A stretch of 64,000 nt of DNA from Strigamia acuminata (GCA_949358305.1 OX442315.1:16642427-16706426), one strand, 5' to 3'. Counted from the stretch's first letter, positions 10,627-19,505 are shown. Translations and numbers: made by a program. Notes: generated by a model not told the origin, from the sequence alone.

Positions 10627-13600
10627 TTAGAGGTAGTCTGGAGGCTTAATCCTCCCCCTATCTCGAAGTGAATATTTCTTCAAGATAGCTTTTTTCTTGA
10701 TTTTTCCTGGTTGTTTTTCACGCAAATCTTGATAAAATTTCTTTATTTTCTTCTTTTCTACCACTCCTCCCCTCTTTTTAGAAAAAGACGCAACTTGTTC
10801 ATCTGTTTCTAAACTTAAGTCCCGTGGAAAAAGTGGCAATCTTTCTTGCGTGTTGTCATTGGAATTTACATCCAACTCCTCGTCGCTCTCCAAATTGTTA
10901 TCCTTTTCACCGCTTCTTTGTTTACTTGAAACTTGAGAACTCACGCCTGCTGTGTCTGAACCTGACAAATCCTGTAATTCCAGTTGTTGTTGTGATGTTT
11001 GTGGATCCTGCAAACTTTGTGTGTTATCCAAAGTGTGAGATTCTTGTGCATCTTCTAAATTTTGCGAATCTTGCAAACTTTGTGTTTGTTTCAAAGTTTG
11101 TGATTCCGCTGAATTACTATTATTCATCCGACTCATTTCAGTGGTCTGCGAATTTTCTGTCTCCGTATTTTCTTGTGTTTCGGATGTTGTTGGCTCATCA
11201 AATAATGTATTAATTATTTTTCCATTCGGATTGCTCTGAGTTTGATCCTTTTCCCAAATTTCTTGATTAAATTCCGGGAAATAAGGTGATAATTCGGACA
11301 TGTGAATGGAGCGAAAGATCTTATTATCTTTTAGCCGTCGCAGCTTCACTGCTCCTCCTTGGTGGACTTGGATGATCACATATGGTCCGCTCCGCTTGTC
11401 GGATAATTTCGCCGAAATCCCTTGTGACGCTTTTGATAATGGGTGATCATCTTTCCATACCAAATCATTTGTTTTAAAGTCGTCAAACTTTTTATCCATC
11501 TTGTGATTTTGCACTCGTTCGCGCAAGTCGGTTATGTGCGCCATCATATGGTGATATGTATCTCTAATTATTTTCTCCAGTCGTTGGATGTAAATATGTG
11601 GCTTATTTGGGTCTATTTTTGCAATTCCATCCAAAATCCTTGGATCCCAAGGAATCCTAAATTCTCTACAGCAATTCAAGTATGCTGGAGAATAATCGCG
11701 GCCTGTTGTTGCCGTTGTGCGTATGCTAAACGCAATTTCTCTTAAATATGTGTCCCACCTTTTGTGAATATCTGTGAAAATTGACAAAATATACTTTAAA
11801 TCGCGGTTGGTCCTTTCTACCGTGTTGGCCTGCGGATGATATGGCGACGTAAATCGCGGAGTAATTTTGAATTTTCTACAGAATTCGTGGTATATTCGGG
11901 CCTTAAATTGCGGGCCGTTATCTGACACGATTCGGAGCGGGAATCCCCATCCCATACACGTGTTGTACAGACAATCCGCTATATCTTGTGCGACGGGGTC
12001 GGATAATGGGTAAAGTTCCGGCCATCTGGTGGCTATATCCAAAATTACTAAAATGTAATTGTTTCCTTCATCAGTTCTAATCAATGGCCCTACCAAATCT
12101 ATACTTAGACACTCAAAAGGTGCGTATGGGCCAATCTGTGCTGCTTCTACTCGTGTTTTAGTCCGAGGTTTACACGCCTGACACCGCGGACAGTGTTTAA
12201 TAAATCTGGTGGTGTCACGTTTGATTCCGTCCCAGGTATAAATCTGACGCATTCGATAAAGCGTCCTCGCAATTCCGCAATGGCTTGCGAGTGGGTGGCC
12301 GTGCATTTGCCATAACACTCGGAATCTTAGTGATCTCGGTATCACGACCTTCAGGGCTCGCGAATCCTCGCTTAAATCATCTGACAATGTTGGATGGTAT
12401 TTTAATAATAAATCCTCTTCTAACATGTGTTTAGTCGCCAAAATGCGATAATTCTTCTTTTGTAATGGTGTTGTTACGTAAGCTGGGAATTGTTCTGTCT
12501 CGAGGTAGTATCGCATTGATTGGCAATGGCGATCCTTTTTCTGATGCTCTATAATTTCTTCGCGTGTCGGAGGCATGCAGTCGGCTTGCTCCGTGACTTT
12601 TGCAATAAATGCTGTCACCATTTCGCATTTGGAAGTCGGCAAATATTGAACTTCTTTAATTTCCGGACTTAATTCCGACTCTTCTGCCGGCGCATTATGC
12701 ATGTAACTCCAATATGCCGTGACTTGCTCGTCTACTAATCGTTCTTCATCCGACTGAGGTTTTGGCAACTGATTCCAGTTACCCACGACCCATTTTCGTG
12801 GTTCTGTCGGGCAGTATTTTAAGTCACCGTCGGCTTCCCCCGTCTCTTCGTTGTCGCAGATGAGTTGAATTGGTGCTCTAGACAATGCGTCTGCTAAAGT
12901 GTTGGCAGTCCCCTTCAAATATTGGATTGTAAAATTATAAGACATCAATTCCATCTGCCAACGAGCAAGACGTCCAGCTGGCTCTTCCAGTCGCATCAAC
13001 CATTTTAGCGCCTCATGATCCGTCTGCACAACGAAACTTGTGAACTCCAAATATGGTCTAAATTTTCGGAGCGCCCAAATTACCGCCAAACATTCGAGAT
13101 CCGTGGCGCCGTAATTAAGTTCTGCCTGTTGCAGACATCTACTGAGGTACACACACGGTGACTCAATCATCTGCCCATCAATTTCTTTGATCTGCATCAA
13201 GGCAGCACCCAATCCTTTCTTACTCGCGTCTGTCCTTACGATGAATGGTTGGTGTAAATTTGGCAAGTGCATAGTTTTGGCGTCGGTCAGTAATTGCTTA
13301 ATGTTATCAAAAGCAACTTGGTGTACTTCCTCCCAAATAAATTCTATCCCCTTCTTCAGGAGTGGGCGTAGAGGTTCGGCCACCGTGGCCAAATTCTTGA
13401 GAAGTCTATGAAAAAAATTGACCATGCCAAAAAATCGTTGTAACTCTGTCAAATTTTTTGGCGCTGGAAATTCCTTTATGGCCGCTACTTTGGCTGGGTC
13501 TACGCTTAAGCCGTTGATTCCAAGTTTGTACCCTAGAAATTTTAGTTCCTTCCTGCAGAATTTTGACTTTGTTGGGTTTACATGCAATCCAGCTTTCTGT

Positions 13601-15948
13601 AATTTTCCTAAAACTGAATCTAGATGTTTCATGTGTTCTGCGTACGTTTTTGATACGATCACAATATCGTCAAGGTAGGCCCAAGCATATTTTCGGAATG
13701 CTTCGCCTAATACCTTTTCTATTAGTCGCTGAAAAGTGGTTGGCGCGTTGACCAGCCCGAAAGGCATGACGTTAAACATCAGTCTGCCTTGCGGACTCCA
13801 GAATGCTGTTTTCGGACGGTCTTCTGGTCTCAGATCTATTTGCCAGTATCCTTTTGTTAGATCAATGGTTGAAACCCATTGAAATTCGCCGAGCTCTCTT
13901 AAAATTTCTGTTATTGTCGGCATCTGGGGCGGGTCATACAAAGTGTGTTCATTCAGCGCTCTGTAATCAATACAGAGACGTGGCTCTGAACCTGGTCTCA
14001 TTACCAACACAATCCTTGTCGCATAATCGCCTTCTGCAGTTGTTACATAGCCCTTATCAATCATTTCTTGGCATAATGTCCGCAATATTTCCCTTTTTTG
14101 TGGATTCCAAGATTTAAAAGGAACCCTTATTGGTTTGTCCGTATCTAAATTGATGGTATGTTGTACCACATGAGTCTTGCCCGGGTTTTTACTCAAAATT
14201 TTCTCATATTTCCTCAATACATGCTCCAATTGTAAAGCTTCTGTTAATTGCAGTTTGGCTTCTTCTATCATGTCATGCAAGCCATTGCCAACTTTCAATC
14301 GTGCTTCAAATGCGCAAAAACTACTCTCTTTTCGAAATGTTTTTCGCAATGATTCTGGCTCTTCCAGTTTCTTCTGTTCATATTTATCCATGATGAATTG
14401 TGGCATATATGGTTGTGGCACGTCGATAGTGGAAATAAAGTTCCACTTGCCGTTGAGCGGGTTGGGCTGTATTTTCATTCGTTTCATGGCATCATTGCCA
14501 ACCAACATGAATTTCATGTCGTGTGGTAACACGAGGAAATACTGTTGCATCATTCCATGAGTCCAACGAATCATCATCCTTATTGTTCCCATTGGTTGCA
14601 CTTTTTTATCTGCTGTATTTACAGCCATATTGGCCTTGACGGGCCACACTTCTTTTTCCAAACCCATTGCCTGAATTAATGGCCATGAAACACAACTACG
14701 GTTGGCTCCTGAGTCTAGCATGGCAGCGATGGATCCTTGTTCTGTTTGGAGGTCTATTGTTGTCATCCCTTCCAAAACATCTTCTTCTGGCAATAATATA
14801 TTAAAAATTCTGATGCGTGGTCCTTCCGGCTCCAATGTTGTTAACTCTTTAAATAATGGATCCCATTCCACAGGCTCAGTTGGTGTATCTGTCATCCATG
14901 CTGCTAGTGATGGTGTTTCCTCATAGGTCTCTTTTACCTTTGCCCAAAAAATTGTTGCTTCATTTTCTTGTGTGATTTCCACATTTTTTAGGGCTTCCGT
15001 CACTTCTGCTGTGAAATAAGTTCTATTTGTTTCATAAATTTCTTTTATTTTTGGACAATTTTCCAACTCTACTGGTGGAAATTTTATTCCTACTATTTGT
15101 CCACATTCCATTTCGCAAATCATTTCTCCTCTTTTTGGCATTGTGCCAATTGCTTCTGGTGACGTGAGAGTTACTGGAATAGTTGTATTTTTTAGTGGTC
15201 CATTATCTTTCAGAATATTCTTTTTTGATGAAGTTTCAGCTTGTTCTGGCTTGGGATCCGTCACTGGTTTCTGTGTCGGATATCTCATCCCTACGACTTC
15301 GCCGTCTTCAAAGTTAAAAACTATTGTCCCTTTTCCACCTTCTAAAGTTCCAATCACTTTACGTGGTTTTTCAGCTAATTCTGATTGCACATATTCTCCA
15401 GTTTTGGGGTCTTTGATGAATCGTGCTCCCTTAGGTGTTTGTGCTGTTGGTGGAGTTTCTTGGATATTTTCAGTCAAATTCTTGGGTTCCACTGATGTTT
15501 TCAATATTAATGAAGTCTCTGATACTTCCCCATCTAATGATCGGTCATTCTGTAAATTTCCACAATTTTCAGAATTTTCAGGCAGTGTGGTTGTCTGTAT
15601 GTTTTGCGAATTTTCAGAATTTTTCAGTGATTCCTTTGATTCTAATAATGTTTCTGTTATTAACAGCGTTTCTGTTATGGCTTCATGTATTGGCTGGACC
15701 TCCGATAATCCATCCGAATCTTGTACCATTTCAATTGTCAATTCTGATGTTTCTTCAACTGGTTGGGCTTGTAGCAGATTTTCCGAATTTTTTGTTGGCG
15801 CGAGCTCTACTGCTTTTATTGAGCCCGCGCGTTCAAGTTTTTTGTGATGCTTTCGGATAAGGAGTTTACAAGTTGTTCCATTTCTTCTGCAGACATTAAT
15901 CTTTTGGGATGTGGGCATTGCCGCGCCCAGTGTCCAATTTGTCCGCAA
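10627..15948 (-). CDS. pol: Pol polyprotein (protease, RT, RNase H, integrase), -1 frame relative to gag
   Basis: The frame is open for 1,773 codons and overlaps gag by 133 bases. The first Met (15948) is probably not used, since synthesis should enter by frameshift at 15843-15837. Domains in order are a Ser/Asn/Glu-rich N-terminus, retropepsin with an LDSGA active site (about residue 411), RT with YLDD (about 758-761), RNase H (TDAS near 905, later TDHEALKW), and integrase. The integrase has an HHCC zinc finger (about 1222-1262), a DDE core with SIDLVGP, SDNGPQF and NTVER, and a GPY/F module (KRSGPY). The C-terminal 200 residues are a Ser/Gln/Glu-rich tail with a basic end. No stop or frameshift breaks any domain, so the enzyme set looks functional. 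Confidence 0.96.
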   Translation of the reverse strand: MRTNWTLGAAMPTSQKINVCRRNGTTCKLLIRKHHKKLERAGSIKAVELAPTKNSENLLQAQPVEETSELTIEMVQDSDGLSEVQPIHEAITETLLITETLLESKESLKNSENSQNIQTTTLPENSENCGNLQNDRSLDGEVSETSLILKTSVEPKNLTENIQETPPTAQTPKGARFIKDPKTGEYVQSELAEKPRKVIGTLEGGKGTIVFNFEDGEVVGMRYPTQKPVTDPKPEQAETSSKKNILKDNGPLKNTTIPVTLTSPEAIGTMPKRGEMICEMECGQIVGIKFPPVELENCPKIKEIYETNRTYFTAEVTEALKNVEITQENEATIFWAKVKETYEETPSLAAWMTDTPTEPVEWDPLFKELTTLEPEGPRIRIFNILLPEEDVLEGMTTIDLQTEQGSIAAMLDSGANRSCVSWPLIQAMGLEKEVWPVKANMAVNTADKKVQPMGTIRMMIRWTHGMMQQYFLVLPHDMKFMLVGNDAMKRMKIQPNPLNGKWNFISTIDVPQPYMPQFIMDKYEQKKLEEPESLRKTFRKESSFCAFEARLKVGNGLHDMIEEAKLQLTEALQLEHVLRKYEKILSKNPGKTHVVQHTINLDTDKPIRVPFKSWNPQKREILRTLCQEMIDKGYVTTAEGDYATRIVLVMRPGSEPRLCIDYRALNEHTLYDPPQMPTITEILRELGEFQWVSTIDLTKGYWQIDLRPEDRPKTAFWSPQGRLMFNVMPFGLVNAPTTFQRLIEKVLGEAFRKYAWAYLDDIVIVSKTYAEHMKHLDSVLGKLQKAGLHVNPTKSKFCRKELKFLGYKLGINGLSVDPAKVAAIKEFPAPKNLTELQRFFGMVNFFHRLLKNLATVAEPLRPLLKKGIEFIWEEVHQVAFDNIKQLLTDAKTMHLPNLHQPFIVRTDASKKGLGAALMQIKEIDGQMIESPCVYLSRCLQQAELNYGATDLECLAVIWALRKFRPYLEFTSFVVQTDHEALKWLMRLEEPAGRLARWQMELMSYNFTIQYLKGTANTLADALSRAPIQLICDNEETGEADGDLKYCPTEPRKWVVGNWNQLPKPQSDEERLVDEQVTAYWSYMHNAPAEESELSPEIKEVQYLPTSKCEMVTAFIAKVTEQADCMPPTREEIIEHQKKDRHCQSMRYYLETEQFPAYVTTPLQKKNYRILATKHMLEEDLLLKYHPTLSDDLSEDSRALKVVIPRSLRFRVLWQMHGHPLASHCGIARTLYRMRQIYTWDGIKRDTTRFIKHCPRCQACKPRTKTRVEAAQIGPYAPFECLSIDLVGPLIRTDEGNNYILVILDIATRWPELYPLSDPVAQDIADCLYNTCMGWGFPLRIVSDNGPQFKARIYHEFCRKFKITPRFTSPYHPQANTVERTNRDLKYILSIFTDIHKRWDTYLREIAFSIRTTATTGRDYSPAYLNCCREFRIPWDPRILDGIAKIDPNKPHIYIQRLEKIIRDTYHHMMAHITDLRERVQNHKMDKKFDDFKTNDLVWKDDHPLSKASQGISAKLSDKRSGPYVIIQVHQGGAVKLRRLKDNKIFRSIHMSELSPYFPEFNQEIWEKDQTQSNPNGKIINTLFDEPTTSETQENTETENSQTTEMSRMNNSNSAESQTLKQTQSLQDSQNLEDAQESHTLDNTQSLQDPQTSQQQLELQDLSGSDTAGVSSQVSSKQRSGEKDNNLESDEELDVNSNDNTQERLPLFPRDLSLETDEQVASFSKKRGGVVEKKKIKKFYQDLREKQPGKIKKKAILKKYSLRDRGRIKPPDYL
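10640..10655 (-). other. Dispersed hairpin 10 (pol 3' end)
   Basis: Minus strand GGAGG-ATTAAG-CCTCC: 5-bp stem covering the codons for Arg-Ile-Lys-Pro-Pro just before the pol stop. Confidence 0.78.
10766..10781 (-). other. Internal polypurine tract, exact 16-nt copy of the terminal PPT
   Basis: The minus strand reads CTAAAAAGAGGGGAGG, identical to 6739-6754 next to the 3' LTR. It lies inside the pol C-terminal tail, encoding part of KKRGG. It could prime plus-strand synthesis like the central PPT of lentiviruses; this role is inferred. Confidence 0.6.
11128..11141 (-). other. Dispersed hairpin, wobble variant (pol tail)
   Basis: Minus strand CTGA-AATGAG-TCGG: consensus loop with a 4-bp stem containing one G-U pair. 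Confidence 0.5.
11314..11331 (-). other. Dispersed hairpin 11 (pol, downstream of GPY/F)
   Basis: Minus strand AAAGAT-AATAAG-ATCTTT: 6-bp stem, the longest of the hexaloop family, encoding Lys-Asp-Asn-Lys-Ile-Phe. Confidence 0.82.
12664..12677 (-). other. Dispersed hairpin 12 (pol)
   Basis: Minus strand CGGA-ATTAAG-TCCG: 4-bp stem between RNase H and integrase. Confidence 0.72.
13655..13670 (-). other. Dispersed hairpin 13 (RT catalytic motif)
   Basis: Minus strand ACGAT-ATTGTG-ATCGT: 5-bp stem. Its 5' arm contains the last two bases of the first and the whole second Asp codon of YLDD, and the loop encodes Ile-Val. Confidence 0.75.
13993..14006 (-). other. Dispersed hairpin 14 (RT)
   Basis: Minus strand TGGT-AATGAG-ACCA: 4-bp stem, encoding Val-Met-Arg-Pro. 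Confidence 0.72.
14122..14135 (-). other. Dispersed hairpin 15 (RT N-terminal side)
   Basis: Minus strand AACC-AATAAG-GGTT: 4-bp stem. Confidence 0.72.
15798..15843 (-). promoter_or_regulatory. Programmed -1 ribosomal frameshift signal (gag to pol)
   Basis: The heptamer A AAA AAC (15843 to 15837) is in register with gag codons. It is followed by a 6-nt spacer (15836-15831). A 10-bp stem then pairs 15830-15821 with 15807-15798, with one G-U pair and a 13-nt loop. The gag stop lies within the loop region. Pol is in the -1 frame relative to gag, exactly as the signal requires. Confidence 0.92.
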
Positions 15949-18900
15949 TTATGGCACGGTGCATTTTCTGGAGTCAACTTTATTTGGTTGGCCTTATTGC
16001 CATCATCAGGGTTACTTGGAGTTGAAGTCTGTTCAGTTTTTTCTCCAATTTGCGATTTATTATTTTCTTTTTTCAAATTAAAATCAACTGAAAATGGTTT
16101 TGGAAGGAAGGACGTATTTCCTTTCATCTGCGGTTGCAAGCTCGTCTGCTGTGGTTGCCTCGCCTGCATTGGAGGCTTATATTTTGTTATTGCTGGGTTA
16201 TTTTTTGTGAATAACACACTTGCCGCATCCATTAATTTGTCGACTTCTTCTTCTGTATATTCGGCCAGCATTATCTGGGTATCTCCTATTGACTCGCTGG
16301 ATTCACCTGGGTATTGTGTCCATTTGACATTTGGTCGCATTGGTATTCGTGGCTGTGGATAAGGAGGATGTCCACTCTCTTGTTTTTTGGTGGAGGTTTC
16401 CTCTCGTAACAGCGAGAATTGAGAACGCGGGCGCATCATTTTTGCACCAGCACGAGTGTAGTCTGACTGGTGTCGCTGTCTTTCATCTCGTGCTCTCTGC
16501 TCTTCTATCGGGATGTCTGAAGCGTACCGGTCGTCAATGTACATCTGGTGGTTTCGGATGAATTGTGATAATTTTTCGAAGGAACTGGCCATCGGTGCAT
16601 CCACCATTCGCAATACTTGCTCGGAGAAAGGTGTCAGGCCATTCCTGAATTTTCTGTCTTTGTCAAAATCGCTGATATGATATGGGAGTTGGGTGAACAA
16701 ATCTTCTGTACGTCTTAAGTACGTGCGAATGTCTTCTCCCAACGTCTGTTTGTGATTATCCCAATATTTTATCATCATGGCGTTGGACTCTCCATATTCC
16801 TTCATAAAAGCTTTCACAAATTCGTCCCAGTGTGAGAAGTTACTTTTCCGCAACCAATTTGTTGCACTTCCAACCAACATTTTCGGAATTAATTTTTTCA
16901 AAGTTACGTCCGGGTCCATCTCGTGATTTATGACTAGGTGCATAACTTCATCTAGGAATTGGGTACCAGCCTGCCAACCTCCATCAAACATATCGGGAGT
17001 AATTCGGTCCCATTTGATTTGATGAGATGGGGTGTAATGGTGAGTCCAATTGCTCGAACAATATTTCCGAATTATTTTCCGCAGCATCTCGTCCATTTCC
17101 TGTGATTTCGAGGGGATTTGAGACAATCGTTCATCGATTTGTCTTGAGATAATTTCTTCCAATTCCTCTGTGCTTTTCGGTAATGTGCGTGGGTTAGTTG
17201 GCGGTGGATCTCTATCGTCTTGTCGAAAATTTCCTCCACCTCTCCTTTCCTCTCGTGATCTGGAAAAATTAGGCTCGTCTCGACGAAATTGGTCAGAGTG
17301 AGAATATTTTCGATCATATTCCTCTCCTCTTGGCGGAGGGCTGGAATGTGATCGTCTGTCGTCTCGATACGAATCATCACGTCGTCCCTCCGAATAATCA
17401 CGTTGTCGATACGAATTATCTCGTCGATCCTGTGAGTTGTCACGACGTCCTTGCGATTCTCTTTGGGTATAACCTTCATACCAATAGGAGCCCCTTTGCC
17501 GTCGTGATTCGTCTTGATAATCAGATTGTTGACGTGAATTATTTCTTTCCATTGACTCATTTTGATTGTAATAGTCTTGTCTGGTCGCTTCGTGATTACT
17601 TTGCTGACGTGTTCCGTCGTTGAAACGAGCAGCACCTTGTTGGTGTGTCTCTTGTTGATAACGCGACACATTTCGCGGTTCTACTTCATATTGTGATCGT
17701 GTCTCGTCGGAAAATCGTACTTCCGTAGGTGGGCGAATTCCTCGTTGATTACACGACTCATTTCGTGGATCTACATTTTCCGGTTGCTGGGAATATTTGC
17801 CTTGTAGATAATCATTGTAATCCCTAACTTTCGTATAACTGGCTTGTCCAGTTGCTTCATCATGTCCAGTCGCAGCATTTTGGTTGCTGCTTTTATCTTG
17901 CTCTGGAACTTCTTGATCGTGTTGAAACTTTTGTTTTTCATTTTCGCGACTTATTTCGCGTTGCCTATCTCTTTCATTAGCTGCTGACAAGTGTTCAACT
18001 GCTTCTTCCAACGTATATTTACGATGGTAACAAGGATCGTTCTCATTTATTGGTTTTTCTGTGTAAACGTCAAATGATTTTCCTTCATTTTTTGTAGAAG
18101 ATACTCTGACATTTTCAGTTTCCATCTTTTTGGGCTTATCCCAAATCTGCGGGTCTGCTGGATCTAATCCTGTTACTTTACCTTGTTTTTTGTCTGTTGC
18201 AGCTGATTGATTTGTTAGATGCTGACGATTTCTTTGATCAATTATGTCCAATACGTTTGGATTTTTGGCTGGTGAAATTGAAGCACGTTTGGAATCTCTT
18301 TTTTCATCCATTTCACCTTTCCTTTTTAGAGAGTTCCTGGACGATTCTGGTGACAAATTCACCACTTCTGGCCGATGAGGCGGAATATTGCTTGGCACTT
18401 GATACCGACATTGTGCAAGGTACTTAAGCTCTTCGTTTTCTTGACGGGCTCTTTCCGCTGCTTCTTGTGCTTCAAGAGCAGCCTGACGAAGGTAATGAAT
18501 TTCCCTGCTCTCCGCCGACTCCATAGCCCTTTGCTTTGCCAACAATTCTTGTTTTTCAGTTTCTAAACGGACTTTTTCCGCCTCTATCTTCCGATTTTCC
18601 TCCAAAATGGCTTCACGCTCTGCTACCGCTTGTGCTTTTCGTTGCGCACGCAACTCCTTCTGTTCAGTTTCTTGACGGAGTCGCTCTGCCGCCAGTTTAT
18701 TCCTCATGGTGCGCATTTCTGCTTCAAGTCGGTCTTTGGTAGCGCGAATTTCTGCATCTAATTGATCCTTCTTGGCGCGAATATCTTCATCTGTTGTTTT
18801 CTTGGCCAATTCTGCCTCGAATTTCGCTTGTTTGGCGTGGCGTTCCTCTAACTTGAGCCGTTTCAACATCTGGAATTCTTCGGAATGTGCCAGTTGCAGT

Positions 18901-19505
18901 CGCCTTGCTCGATCGGCCATTGCTGCCGTTATTTGTGCTACGTCTTCATCCGAAAGTTGCACACCTTCCTCATACTGTTGGTGACGCTCCTGGAGACTGT
19001 CTTCCATCTCTTTCATGACATCTGCGATGCGTTGGCGAGCTCTCGCTAGTTTATGGCGGGTTGGGGAGTTTTCCCCTGAACTTTCCGCCTCATCGCGGGC
19101 ACGTCCTGACGCTTGTTGCTTGTAGGCTCGCACTAGTCGGCCACGCTTCCTTGCTACGGCAATGACTTGCTCCAGTGTCATATTAGAGAGGTCTATTTTG
19201 CTTGTTGGAGTTGAATCCACTGTGGCTGGCGTGTCGCCATGTTGCGACGAGGCTCCGGAGATACTTGATTTTCCAAGCAAATCTTGGGACTCCTCTCTCG
19301 TTTGTTTCAGCCAAAATTCCCCTTGCCGTTCAGGCGATACTTCCAGACGAAATTCCTTGCTCGTCATGGCCTGGGTGTCGTCTGCATGGTCCGACTCGGA
19401 CGATGATGAAGGATGCACATTGGCTGCTCCTGCGGTCCTTCCGCCTCGTGTGCGAGGTCCGCGGCCGTTTCCCCGTCCTCTCCTCGAATCTTGTGGCTGC
19501 GACAT
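15816..19505 (-). CDS. gag: Gag polyprotein, unusually large, with coiled coil and CCHC zinc knuckle
   Basis: This 1,229-residue frame is the first after the 5' LTR and primer site. Its start is 19505, 101 bases after the primer-binding site. Residues about 165-360 form a long, highly charged Glu/Lys/Arg/Ala coiled coil. Residues about 500-780 are hydrophilic and rich in Gln, Asn, Tyr, Arg and Asp, including degenerate RDxSY repeats near 678-725. Residues about 820-990 match the Retrotrans_gag core (capsid-like helices with spaced Trp, Phe and Leu). A single zinc knuckle C-x2-C-x4-H-x4-C lies near 1181-1197. The protein should assemble the particle and bind genomic RNA. Typical Gypsy Gags are 300-600 residues, so the N-terminal half is an extension. 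The last codons carry the slippery site leading into pol. Five dispersed hairpins fall within it, including a pentaloop variant. Confidence 0.93.
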   Translation of the reverse strand: MSQPQDSRRGRGNGRGPRTRGGRTAGAANVHPSSSSESDHADDTQAMTSKEFRLEVSPERQGEFWLKQTREESQDLLGKSSISGASSQHGDTPATVDSTPTSKIDLSNMTLEQVIAVARKRGRLVRAYKQQASGRARDEAESSGENSPTRHKLARARQRIADVMKEMEDSLQERHQQYEEGVQLSDEDVAQITAAMADRARRLQLAHSEEFQMLKRLKLEERHAKQAKFEAELAKKTTDEDIRAKKDQLDAEIRATKDRLEAEMRTMRNKLAAERLRQETEQKELRAQRKAQAVAEREAILEENRKIEAEKVRLETEKQELLAKQRAMESAESREIHYLRQAALEAQEAAERARQENEELKYLAQCRYQVPSNIPPHRPEVVNLSPESSRNSLKRKGEMDEKRDSKRASISPAKNPNVLDIIDQRNRQHLTNQSAATDKKQGKVTGLDPADPQIWDKPKKMETENVRVSSTKNEGKSFDVYTEKPINENDPCYHRKYTLEEAVEHLSAANERDRQREISRENEKQKFQHDQEVPEQDKSSNQNAATGHDEATGQASYTKVRDYNDYLQGKYSQQPENVDPRNESCNQRGIRPPTEVRFSDETRSQYEVEPRNVSRYQQETHQQGAARFNDGTRQQSNHEATRQDYYNQNESMERNNSRQQSDYQDESRRQRGSYWYEGYTQRESQGRRDNSQDRRDNSYRQRDYSEGRRDDSYRDDRRSHSSPPPRGEEYDRKYSHSDQFRRDEPNFSRSREERRGGGNFRQDDRDPPPTNPRTLPKSTEELEEIISRQIDERLSQIPSKSQEMDEMLRKIIRKYCSSNWTHHYTPSHQIKWDRITPDMFDGGWQAGTQFLDEVMHLVINHEMDPDVTLKKLIPKMLVGSATNWLRKSNFSHWDEFVKAFMKEYGESNAMMIKYWDNHKQTLGEDIRTYLRRTEDLFTQLPYHISDFDKDRKFRNGLTPFSEQVLRMVDAPMASSFEKLSQFIRNHQMYIDDRYASDIPIEEQRARDERQRHQSDYTRAGAKMMRPRSQFSLLREETSTKKQESGHPPYPQPRIPMRPNVKWTQYPGESSESIGDTQIMLAEYTEEEVDKLMDAASVLFTKNNPAITKYKPPMQARQPQQTSLQPQMKGNTSFLPKPFSVDFNLKKENNKSQIGEKTEQTSTPSNPDDGNKANQIKLTPENAPCHNCGQIGHWARQCPHPKRLMSAEEMEQLVNSLSESITKNLNARAQ
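15989..16002 (-). other. Dispersed hairpin 16 (gag, before the zinc knuckle)
   Basis: Minus strand TGGC-AATAAG-GCCA: 4-bp stem, encoding Gly-Asn-Lys-Ala. Confidence 0.72.
17662..17677 (-). other. Dispersed hairpin 17 (gag)
   Basis: Minus strand CGCGA-AATGTG-TCGCG: 5-bp stem. The loop starts at codon position 1. Confidence 0.8.
17752..17767 (-). other. Dispersed hairpin 18 (gag)
   Basis: Minus strand CACGA-AATGAG-TCGTG: 5-bp stem, 75 bases from the copy at 17662-17677, with a compensatory C-G to A-T change in the stem relative to that copy. Confidence 0.8.
17945..17960 (-). other. Dispersed hairpin 19 (gag)
   Basis: Minus strand CGCGA-AATAAG-TCGCG: 5-bp stem. The loop starts at codon position 3, unlike the two neighbouring gag copies. 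Confidence 0.8.
18129..18145 (-). other. Dispersed hairpin, pentaloop variant (gag)
   Basis: Minus strand TTTGGG-ATAAG-CCCAAA: 6-bp stem with a loop one base shorter than the family consensus. Confidence 0.5.

Noticed and set aside
15143-15847. Antisense 234-codon frame opposite the pol N-terminus
   Set aside because: Low-complexity complement of the Ser/Asn/Glu-rich pol sequence.
15837-15948. Independent initiation of pol at the Met at 15948
   Set aside because: The -1 frameshift cassette explains pol expression, and the Met lies within the gag knuckle region.
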